Source: CAVHXA01 sp963639765 (lineage in GTDB: Bacteria; Bacillota; Clostridia; Oscillospirales; Oscillospiraceae). Taken from it: a stretch of DNA of 64,000 bases. The stretch covers positions 36,701 to 100,700 of the forward strand of contig CAVHXA010000007.1 in NCBI GenBank assembly GCA_963639765.1. Direction: 5' to 3'. Made by a program: the position numbers and the translations under genes. The notes under the pieces were generated by a model. That model was given only the letters and a program-made list of their open reading frames with translations. It was not told the origin of the DNA and ran no database searches. Below, one piece after another: positions 50,680-60,667 of the stretch. Each line of letters starts with the position of its first letter. Position 1 is the stretch's first letter.

Positions 50680-52758
50680 TTAGGGCAGCTCCAGCTGAGC
50701 AAGAATTTTGGCTGCGGAAATATCCAAGACAGTTATGCTTTTGTTATCGATGAGATATAAAGATTGACCGGCATAAAGGCTGCGTGCGCTGCCAAAATCA
50801 TAGTCGCTCAAAATAAGAGATCCTTTCTCGATAAAGCCGTTTTGATCAGAATACCCATAGACATAGAATTTATTACCGGCAGCAAAACAGATTAGATTCT
50901 TTGCCCGGCTGATGAGAATTGCTTTGTGATTAGACAGGGCCTGAGCCTGAGTTTGATCGGGTATGAGAGCTGTATGTGCTGCATATATCGATCGCGGATC
51001 AGAAACATCGAACATGGTTAGCTTCAAACAGGAGCTCCAACCTGTTTCAGCATCGGCCTCCTTACCCAACCCAAAGAGCAGATTCGAACTCCAGGCATGA
51101 AGATAATCAGAAAATCCGGTAATTTTCAGCTGGCTTAAAACCTGAAGATTCTTTGGATTGGACACATCCAGAGCAAACAACGGATCGATGTTTCGGAATG
51201 TACAGACATATGCGATATCTCCAATAAAACGTACAGAATAGACATTTTCGTTCGGGGCCAGATTCTCCACGCTACCTGTCAGCTGCAGATCTTTGTCCAG
51301 AATCCAGAGTGCGGTGGAAGATTCGCTGTCCATCCAGCGGGTGTTGCAAAACCCGTAGGCCAGATCGGCATAGGTTCTGCGAATATCCGTATTTGTGGTT
51401 GTAACAATGCGGACATAGTCTCCATACGCATCTATGGAAAACTGGCTGTCCAGATATCCTTCGACAACTCCAAGTGCTTCCGCATCAAGTTTTTCGTTCA
51501 AGGGCAATCGAACAATTTCCAGAACCGGACCGGATCGATACTCTTGTACAGTATACTGGTTTTCATGCCATGGCACGGAAACAGTTTCCCGATAGCGACA
51601 GCCCGCCAGATATAGATTGGTCTCATTCATATATATTTCACTTCCACCGCCCAAAAGACACAGTTCATCTACACACTGCATACTGAGCGGATCAAAGACA
51701 CATATTACGGTGTATGTGGTTGTATTGCAATCCGGCATGATGCACACATCGCAAAAATCCATAGCAGTACGCTCACCGTTTTTATATACGCATGGTACAA
51801 TTGTCATGGGGTTGGTATCATCCCAATACCATAAGCTATGACTTGTCACAACATAGAGATATCCGCTGTTCAGTCTGCTTGTAAGCAGATAACCATCCTG
51901 CCCAAGACTGCCCAAAAGCACAGGCGCCGTGGGATCCGATATGTCATAGATGTCTGCACAGATATGATCCCCGTTGCCATAGACCCGGTTTGCATTGTAT
52001 TCATAGCCGGTTTCATAGCCAACTTCGTTCCAGCAGTTGGACAAAACGATCAGCCTGTTTCCCAATACATACAGGTCCGTACATGATTTCCCTTTATACC
52101 CGTCGGATTGTGTACTTGGAGATTTTTCAACGCCAAGTGAGGTGCTGGATACGATTTTTGTGTCTTTTCCTGCGGCTGCAAAAATCATCAGGCTTCCGTT
52201 GTGTATTAGATAGATGTAGCTTCCGTCGGTTTTTATGATATCACCTTCATCTACTCCGTCAACCTGTATGTTCGTGCCGCTGTAAGACATTCCGGCACGG
52301 TCTGCGGACGGGATTTCAATTTTTTCCGCTTCAGCCGCAGCTGCACCATCGTAAAGAATAAAATCATCGACATAAGAAGTATAATACCGTAAGTCAGCCT
52401 GCTCTAGGACGCGAACTACATCTCCATAGCTTGCTGCATGGATTATGGTCCCGGCAGACACAACAGGAGCTTTGGCAGGGGAGCCGGTATTCGAGGAAAG
52501 CGACACCGCTTTTGAGGTATCATCCCAGGTGACATCCAGACCAAACGCTTCTCCGATAGCACGTATGGGAAGATAGGTCACGCCATCGTATACAAACGCC
52601 CGAGCCTGCGTGCCGTCCGGGTAGCTGTAGTTAACAGCAGAACCGTTCAGAAAAACGGTGACCGGCGTAATTGTTTCGGCATACAGTTCCGAGGCAGATA
52701 CAGAGATGCTCAGACCGAAAAGAAGCAGCAATACGATGAGAGCCAGTCGCTTTTTCAT
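50680..52758 (-). CDS. Secreted beta-propeller protein with copper-amine-oxidase-like stalk domain
   Basis: A signal peptide (MKKRLALIVLLLLFGLSISV then SASE) precedes a stalk domain (VFLNGSAVNYSYPDG, TYLPIRAIGEAFGLDVTWDD) known from the N-terminus of copper amine oxidases and many Firmicute surface proteins. The remaining 550 residues form a beta-propeller: VDGVDEGDIIKTDGSYIYLI, ICADIYDISDPTAPVLLGSL, YVRIVTTTNTDI, NVYSVRFIGDIAYVCTFRNI and LFALDVSNPKNLQVLSQLKI. It has no sortase signal or anchor at the C-terminus, so it is likely secreted. It may bind glycans or protein at the cell surface. Monocistronic. Confidence 0.9.
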   Translation of the reverse strand: MKKRLALIVLLLLFGLSISVSASELYAETITPVTVFLNGSAVNYSYPDGTQARAFVYDGVTYLPIRAIGEAFGLDVTWDDTSKAVSLSSNTGSPAKAPVVSAGTIIHAASYGDVVRVLEQADLRYYTSYVDDFILYDGAAAAEAEKIEIPSADRAGMSYSGTNIQVDGVDEGDIIKTDGSYIYLIHNGSLMIFAAAGKDTKIVSSTSLGVEKSPSTQSDGYKGKSCTDLYVLGNRLIVLSNCWNEVGYETGYEYNANRVYGNGDHICADIYDISDPTAPVLLGSLGQDGYLLTSRLNSGYLYVVTSHSLWYWDDTNPMTIVPCVYKNGERTAMDFCDVCIMPDCNTTTYTVICVFDPLSMQCVDELCLLGGGSEIYMNETNLYLAGCRYRETVSVPWHENQYTVQEYRSGPVLEIVRLPLNEKLDAEALGVVEGYLDSQFSIDAYGDYVRIVTTTNTDIRRTYADLAYGFCNTRWMDSESSTALWILDKDLQLTGSVENLAPNENVYSVRFIGDIAYVCTFRNIDPLFALDVSNPKNLQVLSQLKITGFSDYLHAWSSNLLFGLGKEADAETGWSSCLKLTMFDVSDPRSIYAAHTALIPDQTQAQALSNHKAILISRAKNLICFAAGNKFYVYGYSDQNGFIEKGSLILSDYDFGSARSLYAGQSLYLIDNKSITVLDISAAKILAQLELP

Positions 52759-52798
52759 GGCATTTGTTCCTCCTTTTATTTTTTTAAACCGGATCTGT

Positions 52799-52838
52799 AA
52801 AAAAACGGCCCGAGGCGAAATAACTTCTCCAGGGGCCG
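52799..52838 (-). terminator. Terminator of asd
   Basis: On the minus strand CGGCCCCTGGAG...GGGCCG followed by seven T. Confidence 0.8.
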
Positions 52839-52845
52839 AATTATT

Positions 52846-53934
52846 TTATTTGTGTTCAATCCAGCTTTGAGCACATAGCAGTTCAGCCAGTAAAACGCCG
52901 CCGCCGGCCGCGCCGCGCAGCGTGTTGTGAGACAGGCAGACAAACTTTATATCGTATTGGGTATCGTTGCGAAGACGACCAATCGAAACAGCCATACCCT
53001 TTTCAAGATTGCGATGCAGACGTGTCTGAGGCATGTTGTTCTCTTCAAAATAATGCAAAAACTGATTTGGAGCAGAAGGGAGCAAAAGCTTTTGCGGCAG
53101 GCCGCTGTAGTTCTGCCATATGGCTTTTATTTCTTCTAAATCAGGTTTCTTTTCAAAGCTTGCAAACACAGCCGCCATGTGACCGTTAGACACCGGTACA
53201 CGCAGACATTGAGCAGTGATGCTTGGCACGGCAGCAGGAATAATCCTGCCGTTTTCAATTTTTCCCCAGAGTTTCAGAGGCTCACGTTCGGATTTTTCTT
53301 CTTCGCCTCCAATATATGGGATAACGTTGTCTATCATTTCAGGCCATGTTTCAAAGGTCTTTCCTGCTCCGGAAATGGCCTGATACGTGCACACAAGCGA
53401 ACGTTTCAGCCCAAAGATATCCTTCAGTGGATGCAGGGCAGGAACATAGCTTTGGAGCGAACAGTTGGATTTTACTGCAATAAAGCCGCGCCGTGTTCCA
53501 AGACGCTTGCGCTGGTATTCAATTACGGCAAGGTGTTCCGGGTTAATTTCCGGAACGATCATCGGAACATCAGCGGTCCAGCGATTGGCAGAGTTGTTTG
53601 ATACTACCGGACACTCCAGCTTGGCATAGGTTTCTTCCAGAGATAAAACCTCAGCCTTAGGCATCTCAACGGCGCAGAAAACAAAATCTACCATCTCGGC
53701 AATTTTTACGGAATCCTTGTATGCATCCATTACAGTCATATTTTCGGCCCAGTCCGGCATTGGAGTATCCATAGCCCAACGCCCATGAAGCGCTTCTGCA
53801 TAAGTTTTTCCGGCGCTTCGGCTACTTGCGGCCAGGACAACGGGATGAAACCAGGGATGGGTATCAATCAGGCTGATGAATCGTTGGCCGACCATTCCGG
53901 TAGCGCCAACAATGCCAACGTTATAGGTTTGCAT
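52846..53934 (-). CDS. asd: Aspartate-semialdehyde dehydrogenase
   Basis: Second step of the aspartate pathway to lysine, diaminopimelate, threonine and methionine. VGIVGATGMVGQRFISLID is the NADP fold; Cys158 in VKSNCSLQ is the catalytic thiol; YQAISGAGKTFETWPEM and RVPVSNGHMAAVFASFEKK (His near the active site) follow. The start at 53934 after GGAGG gives 362 residues. This is the longer, fungal/archaeal-like form (QAISGAG rather than VSGAGYTG), often found in Clostridia. It is not next to other lysine genes; it stands alone between terminators. Confidence 0.93.
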   Translation of the reverse strand: MQTYNVGIVGATGMVGQRFISLIDTHPWFHPVVLAASSRSAGKTYAEALHGRWAMDTPMPDWAENMTVMDAYKDSVKIAEMVDFVFCAVEMPKAEVLSLEETYAKLECPVVSNNSANRWTADVPMIVPEINPEHLAVIEYQRKRLGTRRGFIAVKSNCSLQSYVPALHPLKDIFGLKRSLVCTYQAISGAGKTFETWPEMIDNVIPYIGGEEEKSEREPLKLWGKIENGRIIPAAVPSITAQCLRVPVSNGHMAAVFASFEKKPDLEEIKAIWQNYSGLPQKLLLPSAPNQFLHYFEENNMPQTRLHRNLEKGMAVSIGRLRNDTQYDIKFVCLSHNTLRGAAGGGVLLAELLCAQSWIEHK

Positions 53935-54309
53935 AAATTGCCTCCGATCCGATTGCAAAGCAAAAATCATAGTTCAACCATTGAAAAAGAAACTGGAAAT
54001 GTAATATAATGGGGAAAGAACAGCGTAAAGGGAAGAGACCTGGGGTGCAACAGTATCCTGTTTTTCCGGTGCGCTCATCAGAAATTACAACCCGTCAAAA
54101 GTATAGCATGTGCGCAATCACGATGTCAAGAATCCGCCGCTTTATCAGTTGGTGCAGTGTGTGTAGGTTAATCAATCATACTTTACAGTAGGAGAAAGAA
54201 AAACGGACATCTTCAAGAGAGCACCAATTGAGGGAACGTAAAGAAAGGCCATTGTACTTTCTGTTTCGGAGAGCGAGCTGGTGCCGGTGGGTATTAACTG
54301 GAGGAAATC
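53935..54309. other. Divergent region asd to SpoIID-like gene
   Basis: A promoter on the plus strand is at 53981-54010. The following 300 bases form a long leader with no clear gene; the 60-codon frame at 54009-54191 lacks support. A GGAGAGCGAGCTGGTG segment at about 54268 brought T-box leaders to mind, but the antiterminator is missing. Confidence 0.4.
53981..54010 (+). promoter_or_regulatory. Sigma-A-type promoter upstream of the SpoIID-like gene
   Basis: TTGAAA, 18 bases, TATAAT. It lies 300 bases before the ATG at 54310. Confidence 0.6.
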
Positions 54310-56283
54310 ATGAAGCGTCAAGCCTTTTATTCTCTGTGCAGTACTGCTTTAATCCTGTCATTACTGGCAATGTTGATCCTCGTGGTTTCTGTGCAGGCAG
54401 AAGGGCAGGAGTATATCCGTGCAGGGCTCTCATTCGGATCAGACACACTTGTTGCAGCGAATCTTCAAAATGAAATCGGTTCCGGCTATGAATTTGGAAT
54501 TTACGATACAAATGGTGTATTTTTCAGACTTGCACAAACCGACGAAACAAAAATCACCATGATAAAAGATCACAACATCTATCTGTCTTCAGGCCGTTAC
54601 TACGACACAAAAACCGCAGCCAGCTACACAACCATCGGTGCTTATCATCTGCAGGCTGAAGCCGAATTCGACAGCTATGAAGACACACTTACTGCGGCAC
54701 AGAGTCTTGAAGGCTTTGTAGCATGGACACAAAACGGTTACCGTGTTCGCTATGGCTCATATACTACGGCTGCATCTGCCGCAGATGCAGCGGCGCAGGT
54801 CAAAAATGCAACTCTGCCGGATGGACGTTCTGCAGAAGTTTGTGCTGTTACCAGCAGCCAATACGGCATTACGGTTTGTGCTACCGGAACAGACAGGATT
54901 TTATTTGAGCTTGATTTGTCTGCGGGGTCTTCATTGGCGGTTCGCCCCTGCACAGTAAACGGCGAGAAAACCGCCACCTGGTTTAAAGGTTTCCAATATT
55001 ATGGAAGCTTTCTCTACAGCCGCCTTACCGGCGATGATTTAACAGTAGTCAATCTTGTCCCAATCGAAGACTATGTTGCTTGTGTCGTCACAAGAGAAAT
55101 GTCAACCAGCTGGCCTATCGAAGCGCTGAAAGCAGGGGCCTGCGCGGCCAGAACATTTGCAAAAAAGGAGACTAAACATCAGGATCTTGGGTTTGACGTG
55201 TGCGGAGGGACATGCTGTCAGGTATACGCCGGACTGTACCTGACAGGCGACATGCAGCCGGCTATAAGAGCGGCAGACGAAACGGCCGGCGAGTGCATTT
55301 ATTATGAAGAGAGTCTGATTCAGGCACTGTATTATTCCTCCAACGGCGGAGCTGCAGAAGCAGCCGCCTATGCCTGGGGACAGAGCGTTGACTACCTTAT
55401 AGAAAAATATGATCCATTTGAATCTCAGACCAACACATCCAATACTTATTGGGCCTATTCATATTCCAGGTCGCAGCTGACGCGCCTGCTACGGAGCTAT
55501 GGATATAACTGCTCCGAGATTTCCAGTCTTCGAGTAACAGAATACACGCCTGTAGGAAATGTGCAAAAGATTGTATTTACTGACTCTTCCGGGCAAACCT
55601 ATGTTTTTTCCGGTGATCGTGTTCGTCTTTTTGAAGACAGCCAGAACGGGAAATACTTCAGCCGAAAATACACCGTTATTGCACCACACAGCCAGGGAAC
55701 CTTTTTACGGGTTACGGCTGAGAATGCTGACGAAGAAGATACACAGATAGTTTCCGGAACATCGGAGATTACGCTCAATTCCGTAACCTTTGGCGATGAT
55801 GAGGTTTGGGCACAGGAACCCGAACAAGATGCGAAGCCTTCCGTGCAAACCGGATCCGACAACCCGGACGATGCATATGGTGACGTCTACTATGTATATG
55901 ATGGACAGCAAATTACCACCGTGAAGGATCTGTATGTTATAACATCCGACGGTATACAGCATAAAACAGACGAAGATGACATGATTTTTCGTGATCCAGA
56001 CGGTGAAGACGCTGCTGAGCGGAACGAACATTCCAACAACCATACTGAAGAAACAGATAAGTCACCGCAGTCCGCTGAGGTGACTGCAGCACCGACAGAT
56101 TATCCGCAGGCAAAGCTCGAGCAGATCGTTATATCAAACGACTCAGACAACTACCTTATTGTCGGCTCCGGATGGGGCCACAATATCGGCATGAGTCAAT
56201 ATGGCGCAAAGGCTATGGCAGAGCTTGGATATTCCTATCGCCAGATTTTGGAATACTATTATACGGGTGTAACCGTGGAATAG
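54310..56283 (+). CDS. SpoIID/LytB-domain protein (glycan strand lytic transglycosylase type)
   Basis: A signal peptide (FYSLCSTALILSLLAMLILV then SVQAEG) precedes a SPOR-like repeat region (about 100-170: FVAWTQNGYRVRYGSYTTAA). The SpoIID core follows: VNLVPIEDYVACVVTREMST with the catalytic Glu, EALKAGACAARTFAKK, YYSSNGGAAEAAAYAWG and, after a long insertion (about 450-610) rich in Asp/Glu/Thr, the closing motif GSGWGHNIGMSQYGAKAMAE. 658 residues, about twice the size of B. subtilis SpoIID. It probably cleaves peptidoglycan during engulfment or division. queA follows 8 bases later, so the two are co-transcribed. Confidence 0.92.
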   Translation: MKRQAFYSLCSTALILSLLAMLILVVSVQAEGQEYIRAGLSFGSDTLVAANLQNEIGSGYEFGIYDTNGVFFRLAQTDETKITMIKDHNIYLSSGRYYDTKTAASYTTIGAYHLQAEAEFDSYEDTLTAAQSLEGFVAWTQNGYRVRYGSYTTAASAADAAAQVKNATLPDGRSAEVCAVTSSQYGITVCATGTDRILFELDLSAGSSLAVRPCTVNGEKTATWFKGFQYYGSFLYSRLTGDDLTVVNLVPIEDYVACVVTREMSTSWPIEALKAGACAARTFAKKETKHQDLGFDVCGGTCCQVYAGLYLTGDMQPAIRAADETAGECIYYEESLIQALYYSSNGGAAEAAAYAWGQSVDYLIEKYDPFESQTNTSNTYWAYSYSRSQLTRLLRSYGYNCSEISSLRVTEYTPVGNVQKIVFTDSSGQTYVFSGDRVRLFEDSQNGKYFSRKYTVIAPHSQGTFLRVTAENADEEDTQIVSGTSEITLNSVTFGDDEVWAQEPEQDAKPSVQTGSDNPDDAYGDVYYVYDGQQITTVKDLYVITSDGIQHKTDEDDMIFRDPDGEDAAERNEHSNNHTEETDKSPQSAEVTAAPTDYPQAKLEQIVISNDSDNYLIVGSGWGHNIGMSQYGAKAMAELGYSYRQILEYYYTGVTVE

Positions 56284-56291
56284 AGGCATAT

Positions 56292-57314
56292 ATGAAGACA
56301 AAAGACTTTTATTATGAATTGCCGAAAGAACTTATAGCTCAGACACCACTGCAGCAACGTGATGCCTCCCGCCTGATGACGCTGGACCGTAATTCGGGAG
56401 CCATAAGTCACAGGCATTTCTATGACCTTCCGCAGCTGCTTCGACCTGGTGACTGTCTGGTGCTCAACGATTCCAGAGTTCTTCCTGCCAGGCTATACGG
56501 AGCACGGGATACCGGCGGTGCAGTAGAGGTTGTACTGCTTCGCAGGCTGCAAGAAGACAGCTGGGAGTGCCTGACCAAACCGGGCAGAAAAACAAAACCT
56601 GGCACGCACCTGAGCTTTGGAGACGGGTCACTGCAGGCAGTTGTAACCGATACGGCAGAGGACGGAAACAAGATTCTGGAGTTCCACTACAACGGTGTTT
56701 TTCTTGAAGTACTTGAACGTCTGGGCAAAATGCCTCTGCCGCCGTATATCAAAGAGAACCTGGAGGATTCTGAACGCTATCAGACGGTCTATTCCAAAAA
56801 TCTCGGTTCGGCAGCAGCCCCCACTGCGGGCCTGCATTTTACTCCACAGCTGCTTGATCACCTTCGTACCGTTGGTGTGCAGACGGCATTTATAACGCTC
56901 CACGTTGGCCTGGGCACTTTTCGTCCCGTAAAAGAAGAGGATATCGCTGACCATGTGATGCACTCAGAATACTGCATTATCACAGATCATACGGCGGATC
57001 GGATCAATACGGCCAAAGCAGCTGGGGGACGGATCATCTGCGTTGGAACAACGTCCTGTCGAACACTGGAGTCTTTTGCATTGGATGATGGCACAATTCC
57101 GGCCGCATCCGGCTGGACGGATATTTTTATCTATCCCGGATACCATTTTAAGACAATGGATGGTCTGATTACCAATTTCCATCTGCCGGAAAGCACTTTA
57201 TTGATGCTTGTATCTGCATTTGCAGGGCGCGAGCATATACTCGAAGCGTACCATCAGGCTGTAGAGGAACGCTATCGTTTCTTCAGCTTTGGGGATGCGA
57301 TGTTCATTGAATAG
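56292..57314 (+). CDS. queA: S-adenosylmethionine:tRNA ribosyltransferase-isomerase
   Basis: Builds the epoxyqueuosine ring on tRNA wobble position 34. KTKDFYYELPKELIAQTPL, GDCLVLNDSRVLPARLYG, LTKPGRKTKPGT, GRMPLPPYI-type KMPLPPYIKE, GSAAAPTAGLHFT and VGTTSCRTLES are all family motifs. 340 residues, full length. The start at 56292 follows GAGG. It is usually followed by tgt in Firmicutes; here the next position is the presumed insertion site of the 57.4-63.8 kb island, so tgt may lie beyond it or elsewhere. Its terminator hairpin is the target of that insertion. Confidence 0.96.
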   Translation: MKTKDFYYELPKELIAQTPLQQRDASRLMTLDRNSGAISHRHFYDLPQLLRPGDCLVLNDSRVLPARLYGARDTGGAVEVVLLRRLQEDSWECLTKPGRKTKPGTHLSFGDGSLQAVVTDTAEDGNKILEFHYNGVFLEVLERLGKMPLPPYIKENLEDSERYQTVYSKNLGSAAAPTAGLHFTPQLLDHLRTVGVQTAFITLHVGLGTFRPVKEEDIADHVMHSEYCIITDHTADRINTAKAAGGRIICVGTTSCRTLESFALDDGTIPAASGWTDIFIYPGYHFKTMDGLITNFHLPESTLLMLVSAFAGREHILEAYHQAVEERYRFFSFGDAMFIE

Positions 57315-57344
57315 CATCACTTTTTCAAGCAAGCCGAATATCGG

Positions 57345-57379
57345 AAAAGCCCGGAAATCAGAAGGTTTCCGGGCTTTTT
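57345..57379 (+). terminator. queA terminator
   Basis: AAAAGCCCGGAAA and TTTCCGGGC stem followed by TTTTT. The right half is duplicated at 63833-63852. Confidence 0.9.
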
Positions 57380-57383
57380 GCTG
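57364..57383 (+). repeat. Left direct repeat of the island (candidate attL)
   Basis: GGTTTCCGGGCTTTTTGCTG, 20 bases, identical to 63833-63852. A 7-base AAATCAG just before it is also shared, with one small indel. The recombinase-like stop codon lies one base further right (57385). Confidence 0.75.
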
Positions 57384-57384
57384 C

Positions 57385-57810
57385 TTAGTCGTCCTTGTAG
57401 GCAAATTCGTGAATTATGCCGTTTTTGAAGGTGATGGACCTGATTTTGCCGTTTTCTATACAAAAGTTTGAGCTTACCGAGTTTATAAAATCCTTCAGTA
57501 TTCTGGGGTCAGTTTCCTCCAAGAGCCGCCTGTAATTGACGTACCGTTTGTCGGAAAGTTTCTGGCTCATAATGAAGTAACTCGCCGTCGCAATCAGCTC
57601 ATCATCACTTATCGAGAACTGCGAGGTCAGCCCTTTTGAAATCTCATCGAGACGGGTATTGACCTTTTCGAGCTGCTCGTCGAGCTGCTTCTTCTCGATG
57701 ATGTAGTCTTTCTCAGCCATGTCCTCCTCCAAGCACAGGTAGAGCGATTTAAGGCGCGATAACGCCCTTTCTATAGCTTCCCTCCCTGTCTGTTTTATGT
57801 TCGGATTCAC
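57385..57810 (-). pseudogene. C-terminal remnant of a large serine recombinase
   Basis: 141 codons from a GTG. The end NFCIENGKIRSITFKNGIIH and EFAYKDD is what large serine site-specific recombinases have at their C-terminus, and IIEKKQLDEQLEKVNTRLDE is the coiled-coil region. The N-terminal catalytic domain (with the serine) and zinc domain are missing; upstream the frame continues only 9 codons to a stop. It lies directly at the left repeat, where such integrases normally sit beside their attachment site. Identification from memory of the family; a profile search would confirm. Confidence 0.65.
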
Positions 57811-57861
57811 AAATAACAGGCGGATGGCATGACAAGTTTATTTCAATAAACATGACAGGTC

Positions 57862-57890
57862 TTTCCACGTTCCTGTTCTCGTGGTATAAT
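57862..57890 (+). promoter_or_regulatory. Weak promoter candidate before the LuxR gene
   Basis: TTTCCA, 17 bases, TATAAT. A repeated AAACATGACAGG (57848-57859 and 57896-57907) brackets it and could be a regulator site. Confidence 0.4.
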
Positions 57891-57910
57891 CAAAAAAACA
57901 TGACAGGAGG

Positions 57911-58120
57911 ATGCACGATGGCCAGCCGTTCTCCCGCTTGGACAGAAACGACGGCGAATGGAGTGAGCTGCGATTTGATTTTGAAAACGGCACAGCGGAG
58001 ATCACGAAGCTGGCAGACTGGGACATAGTGAAATCCAACGTTTTTCGCAAAAGCCGCGATCCGGTTTATTCAGGGCTTGCCGGAAGCGAGGCTGCTGAAA
58101 TCCGTAGTCGTGCCGTTTGA
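57911..58120 (+). CDS. Small open reading frame, possibly a gene fragment
   Basis: 69 codons in front of the LuxR gene. DGEWSELRFDFENGTAEITK and LADWDIVKSNVF look like real protein, but the ATG lies directly after AGGAGG with no spacing, and a second ATG at 57918 with better spacing opens another frame of only 36 codons. It may be the frame-shifted rest of a small element-borne gene. I do not recognise it. Confidence 0.3.
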   Translation: MHDGQPFSRLDRNDGEWSELRFDFENGTAEITKLADWDIVKSNVFRKSRDPVYSGLAGSEAAEIRSRAV

Positions 58121-58161
58121 GCCGGAGCCTTCGGGAAAATAAATCGTCGGAGGTATGCATT

Positions 58162-60642
58162 ATGCCAAAACCGAAATGGAATCTGAATACCATTTACATA
58201 TCCGAGCGGCTGCAGGAGAGCCTGCGACCCATCTCCCACTGCGCCATGACCACCGTGGTCGCCCCCATGGGCTACGGAAAGACCACGGCAGTGAACTGGT
58301 ATCTGGAGGAGCGCGCCAAGGCGGAAACGCTGAAAATCATCCGCATCAGCGTGTATTCCGATAACCTTGCGATCTTTTGGAAAAACGTACAGGCAGCGTT
58401 TGTCCGCGCGGGCTTCCCCTTCCTGCGGGAATATCCTTGCCCCACAGACGCAGCGGGTGGCGGACTGATGGCGGATGACCTTTGCCATGAGCTGGCGGGA
58501 GAAACATCCTGCTACATTTTCATTGACGATTTTCATCTGCTGACAGATAGACGCGCCTCGACCTTCCTTTGTATGCTGGCAAATCGGCTGCCCGTCAATG
58601 TGCATTTGATCGTCGTCAGCCGGGACCGTTTTCTGCCCGCTGCGGAGATGGTGCGGCTGGGGGCAAAGGCCTATCAAATCGGCACGGAGCAGCTGCGCCT
58701 CAACCATACGGAGCTTGCCGTCTATGCCCACCGCTGCGGCACGAATCTTTCCGACGCGCAGGTCGAAAGCCTCCTCTATTCCAGCGAGGGCTGGTTTTCC
58801 GCCGTGTACCTGAATCTGCGAACGCTCTCTGAGCGCGGCGTGCTACCGAGCCGTAATTCCGACATCTATACCACCTTTATCGCCGCCATGATCGATCCGC
58901 TGCCGGAAAATCAGCGGGAGTTTTTGGCGGTCATGGGACTTGCTGATGAATTTACCGTCGAAATGGCGCAGTGTATCACAGGCGACGCGGACGCTGGGCA
59001 AATTCTCTCCATACTGACTGCGCAAAACGCCTTTGTCACGCGCCTGCCTGACGGCACAACCTATCGCTTCCATCATATGATGAAGGAGTGCGCAGAGCGA
59101 AGCTTTCTGACGATGAAAGCAGAAACACAGAAACGTTATTGGGAGCGGTTTGGTTTCTGGTATGAAAAACATAAGCAATTTCTTCATGCCTTCGCTGCTT
59201 ACCGGAAAAGCGAAAACTACGATGCGCTGCTGCGGGTCATTCGCAGCGATGCGGGCATCCTGCTGGCGTCGCTGGAGTCTGAGAATGTGCTGGAAGCGCT
59301 GGACAAATGCCCTGCCGAAACATTGAAGGCGCATCCCTTTGCCATTCTGGTGCTGATGCGCCGAATGTTCACATGGCGGCAGATCTCGAAAATGCTAGAG
59401 CTGAAAGCACTGCTGCTGACAGCCATTGAGGAGCATCCGGAACTGTCCGAAGAAGAACGTGGAAACCTGCTGGGCGAGTGCGACCTCATTATGAGCTTCC
59501 TCTGCTACAATGACATCAGTGCCATGAGTTGCCTGCACCGCAGCGCCAGCGCGCAGATGTCCCGCCCCGCCATCAGCATCCAATCGAGCGGCGGCTGGAC
59601 CTTTGGCTCGCCGTCCGTTCTGATGATGTTCTACCGCGCACCGGGAGAGCTTCAAAACGAACTTGCCGAAATGGACGAATGTATGCCTCATTACTATAAG
59701 GTTACCAACAACCACGGTCAAGACGCGGAAACCATTATGCGGGCAGAGGCACTGTTCTGTCAGGGCTGTTTCACCGATGCGCATATCGAATTGGAACGTG
59801 CCTACGCGCAGGTCAAGGACAACGGGCAGATCAACATGGAGCTCTGCTGCGATTTTCTGTCGCGGAGGCTCTCGCTGCATACCGATGTGGAGCAGCGGTA
59901 TACCTTTGCGGATCGATATGCAGTCCTACTGCGCTACCACGATGCGTCGTGGATCAACCTCTGGAGTGCCACCAGTGCCTACTACCATGCTCTGCTGGGC
60001 AAAACGGACAAAATCCCGGAGCTTTTTTCGCAGCACCGCCTCTCCGATATCAATATGCTTGCGCCGGGCAAGCCCATGATGGAAATGATCGAAAATCAGG
60101 TGTATCTTGCCCAGGGTGCCTATGCCAGGGTAGCGGGACGCAGCGCAGATCTGCTGGCCGTCTGCGAGGCGATGCACTACGCATTGGTAGCGTTGCATAT
60201 CCGCATCCAGACGGCGGCGGCCTATGCCCAGTTGGGCAAGCATGAGGAAGCCCGCACATGGCTGAGAAAGGCGCTTTTCGATGCCGAGACGGACGGCTTT
60301 GTGTTGCCGTTCGTAGAAAACTACGACCGCTTGAAGCCCTTGCTGATGCGGGAGATAAAAAATGACCTGATCGCGAAGATCACCGAGCTTGGCGAAGCAG
60401 CAAAGGCGCAAAGCGCAGCCGACGACCGTCCGGCAGCCTTCGACGTTCTGACACCGCGAGAATTTGAGATCGTGGAGCTGATAGTGCAGCGGCTCAGCAA
60501 CCGCGAGATCGCGGAAAAGCTCTATATCTCCGAGGGGAGCGTCAAACAGTATGTGAATCAGATCTATTCCAAACTCCATATTGAGGGCGATACCCGGACC
60601 AAGCGGAAGCGGCTTGCCGAGATGCTCAGGCAAAAGACCTAA
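58162..60642 (+). CDS. MalT-like LuxR-family transcriptional regulator (STAND ATPase)
   Basis: The start at 58162 follows CGGAGGT. Near residue 34 is a Walker A (APMGYGKTTA), then FIDDFHLLTDRRASTFL as Walker B region, a winged-helix part and a TPR-like repeat region (about 400-740: ALFCQGCFTDAHIELERAYA, LYLAQ-like QVYLAQGAYARVAGRSADL). The C-terminus is a LuxR helix-turn-helix (LTPREFEIVELIVQRLSNRE, then GSVKQYVNQIYSKL). 827 residues. MalT-like proteins are switched on by a ligand and ATP. Within the island it probably controls the lipoprotein genes behind it; signal unknown. Confidence 0.92.
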   Translation: MPKPKWNLNTIYISERLQESLRPISHCAMTTVVAPMGYGKTTAVNWYLEERAKAETLKIIRISVYSDNLAIFWKNVQAAFVRAGFPFLREYPCPTDAAGGGLMADDLCHELAGETSCYIFIDDFHLLTDRRASTFLCMLANRLPVNVHLIVVSRDRFLPAAEMVRLGAKAYQIGTEQLRLNHTELAVYAHRCGTNLSDAQVESLLYSSEGWFSAVYLNLRTLSERGVLPSRNSDIYTTFIAAMIDPLPENQREFLAVMGLADEFTVEMAQCITGDADAGQILSILTAQNAFVTRLPDGTTYRFHHMMKECAERSFLTMKAETQKRYWERFGFWYEKHKQFLHAFAAYRKSENYDALLRVIRSDAGILLASLESENVLEALDKCPAETLKAHPFAILVLMRRMFTWRQISKMLELKALLLTAIEEHPELSEEERGNLLGECDLIMSFLCYNDISAMSCLHRSASAQMSRPAISIQSSGGWTFGSPSVLMMFYRAPGELQNELAEMDECMPHYYKVTNNHGQDAETIMRAEALFCQGCFTDAHIELERAYAQVKDNGQINMELCCDFLSRRLSLHTDVEQRYTFADRYAVLLRYHDASWINLWSATSAYYHALLGKTDKIPELFSQHRLSDINMLAPGKPMMEMIENQVYLAQGAYARVAGRSADLLAVCEAMHYALVALHIRIQTAAAYAQLGKHEEARTWLRKALFDAETDGFVLPFVENYDRLKPLLMREIKNDLIAKITELGEAAKAQSAADDRPAAFDVLTPREFEIVELIVQRLSNREIAEKLYISEGSVKQYVNQIYSKLHIEGDTRTKRKRLAEMLRQKT

Positions 60643-60667
60643 CCTTTGGTTAATAGTTATTCCATCG

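Noticed and set aside
54200..54309. Possible T-box leader before the SpoIID-like gene
   Set aside because: GGAGAGCGAGCTGGTG resembles a T-box start, but the conserved TGGNACCGCG antiterminator and a terminator are missing.
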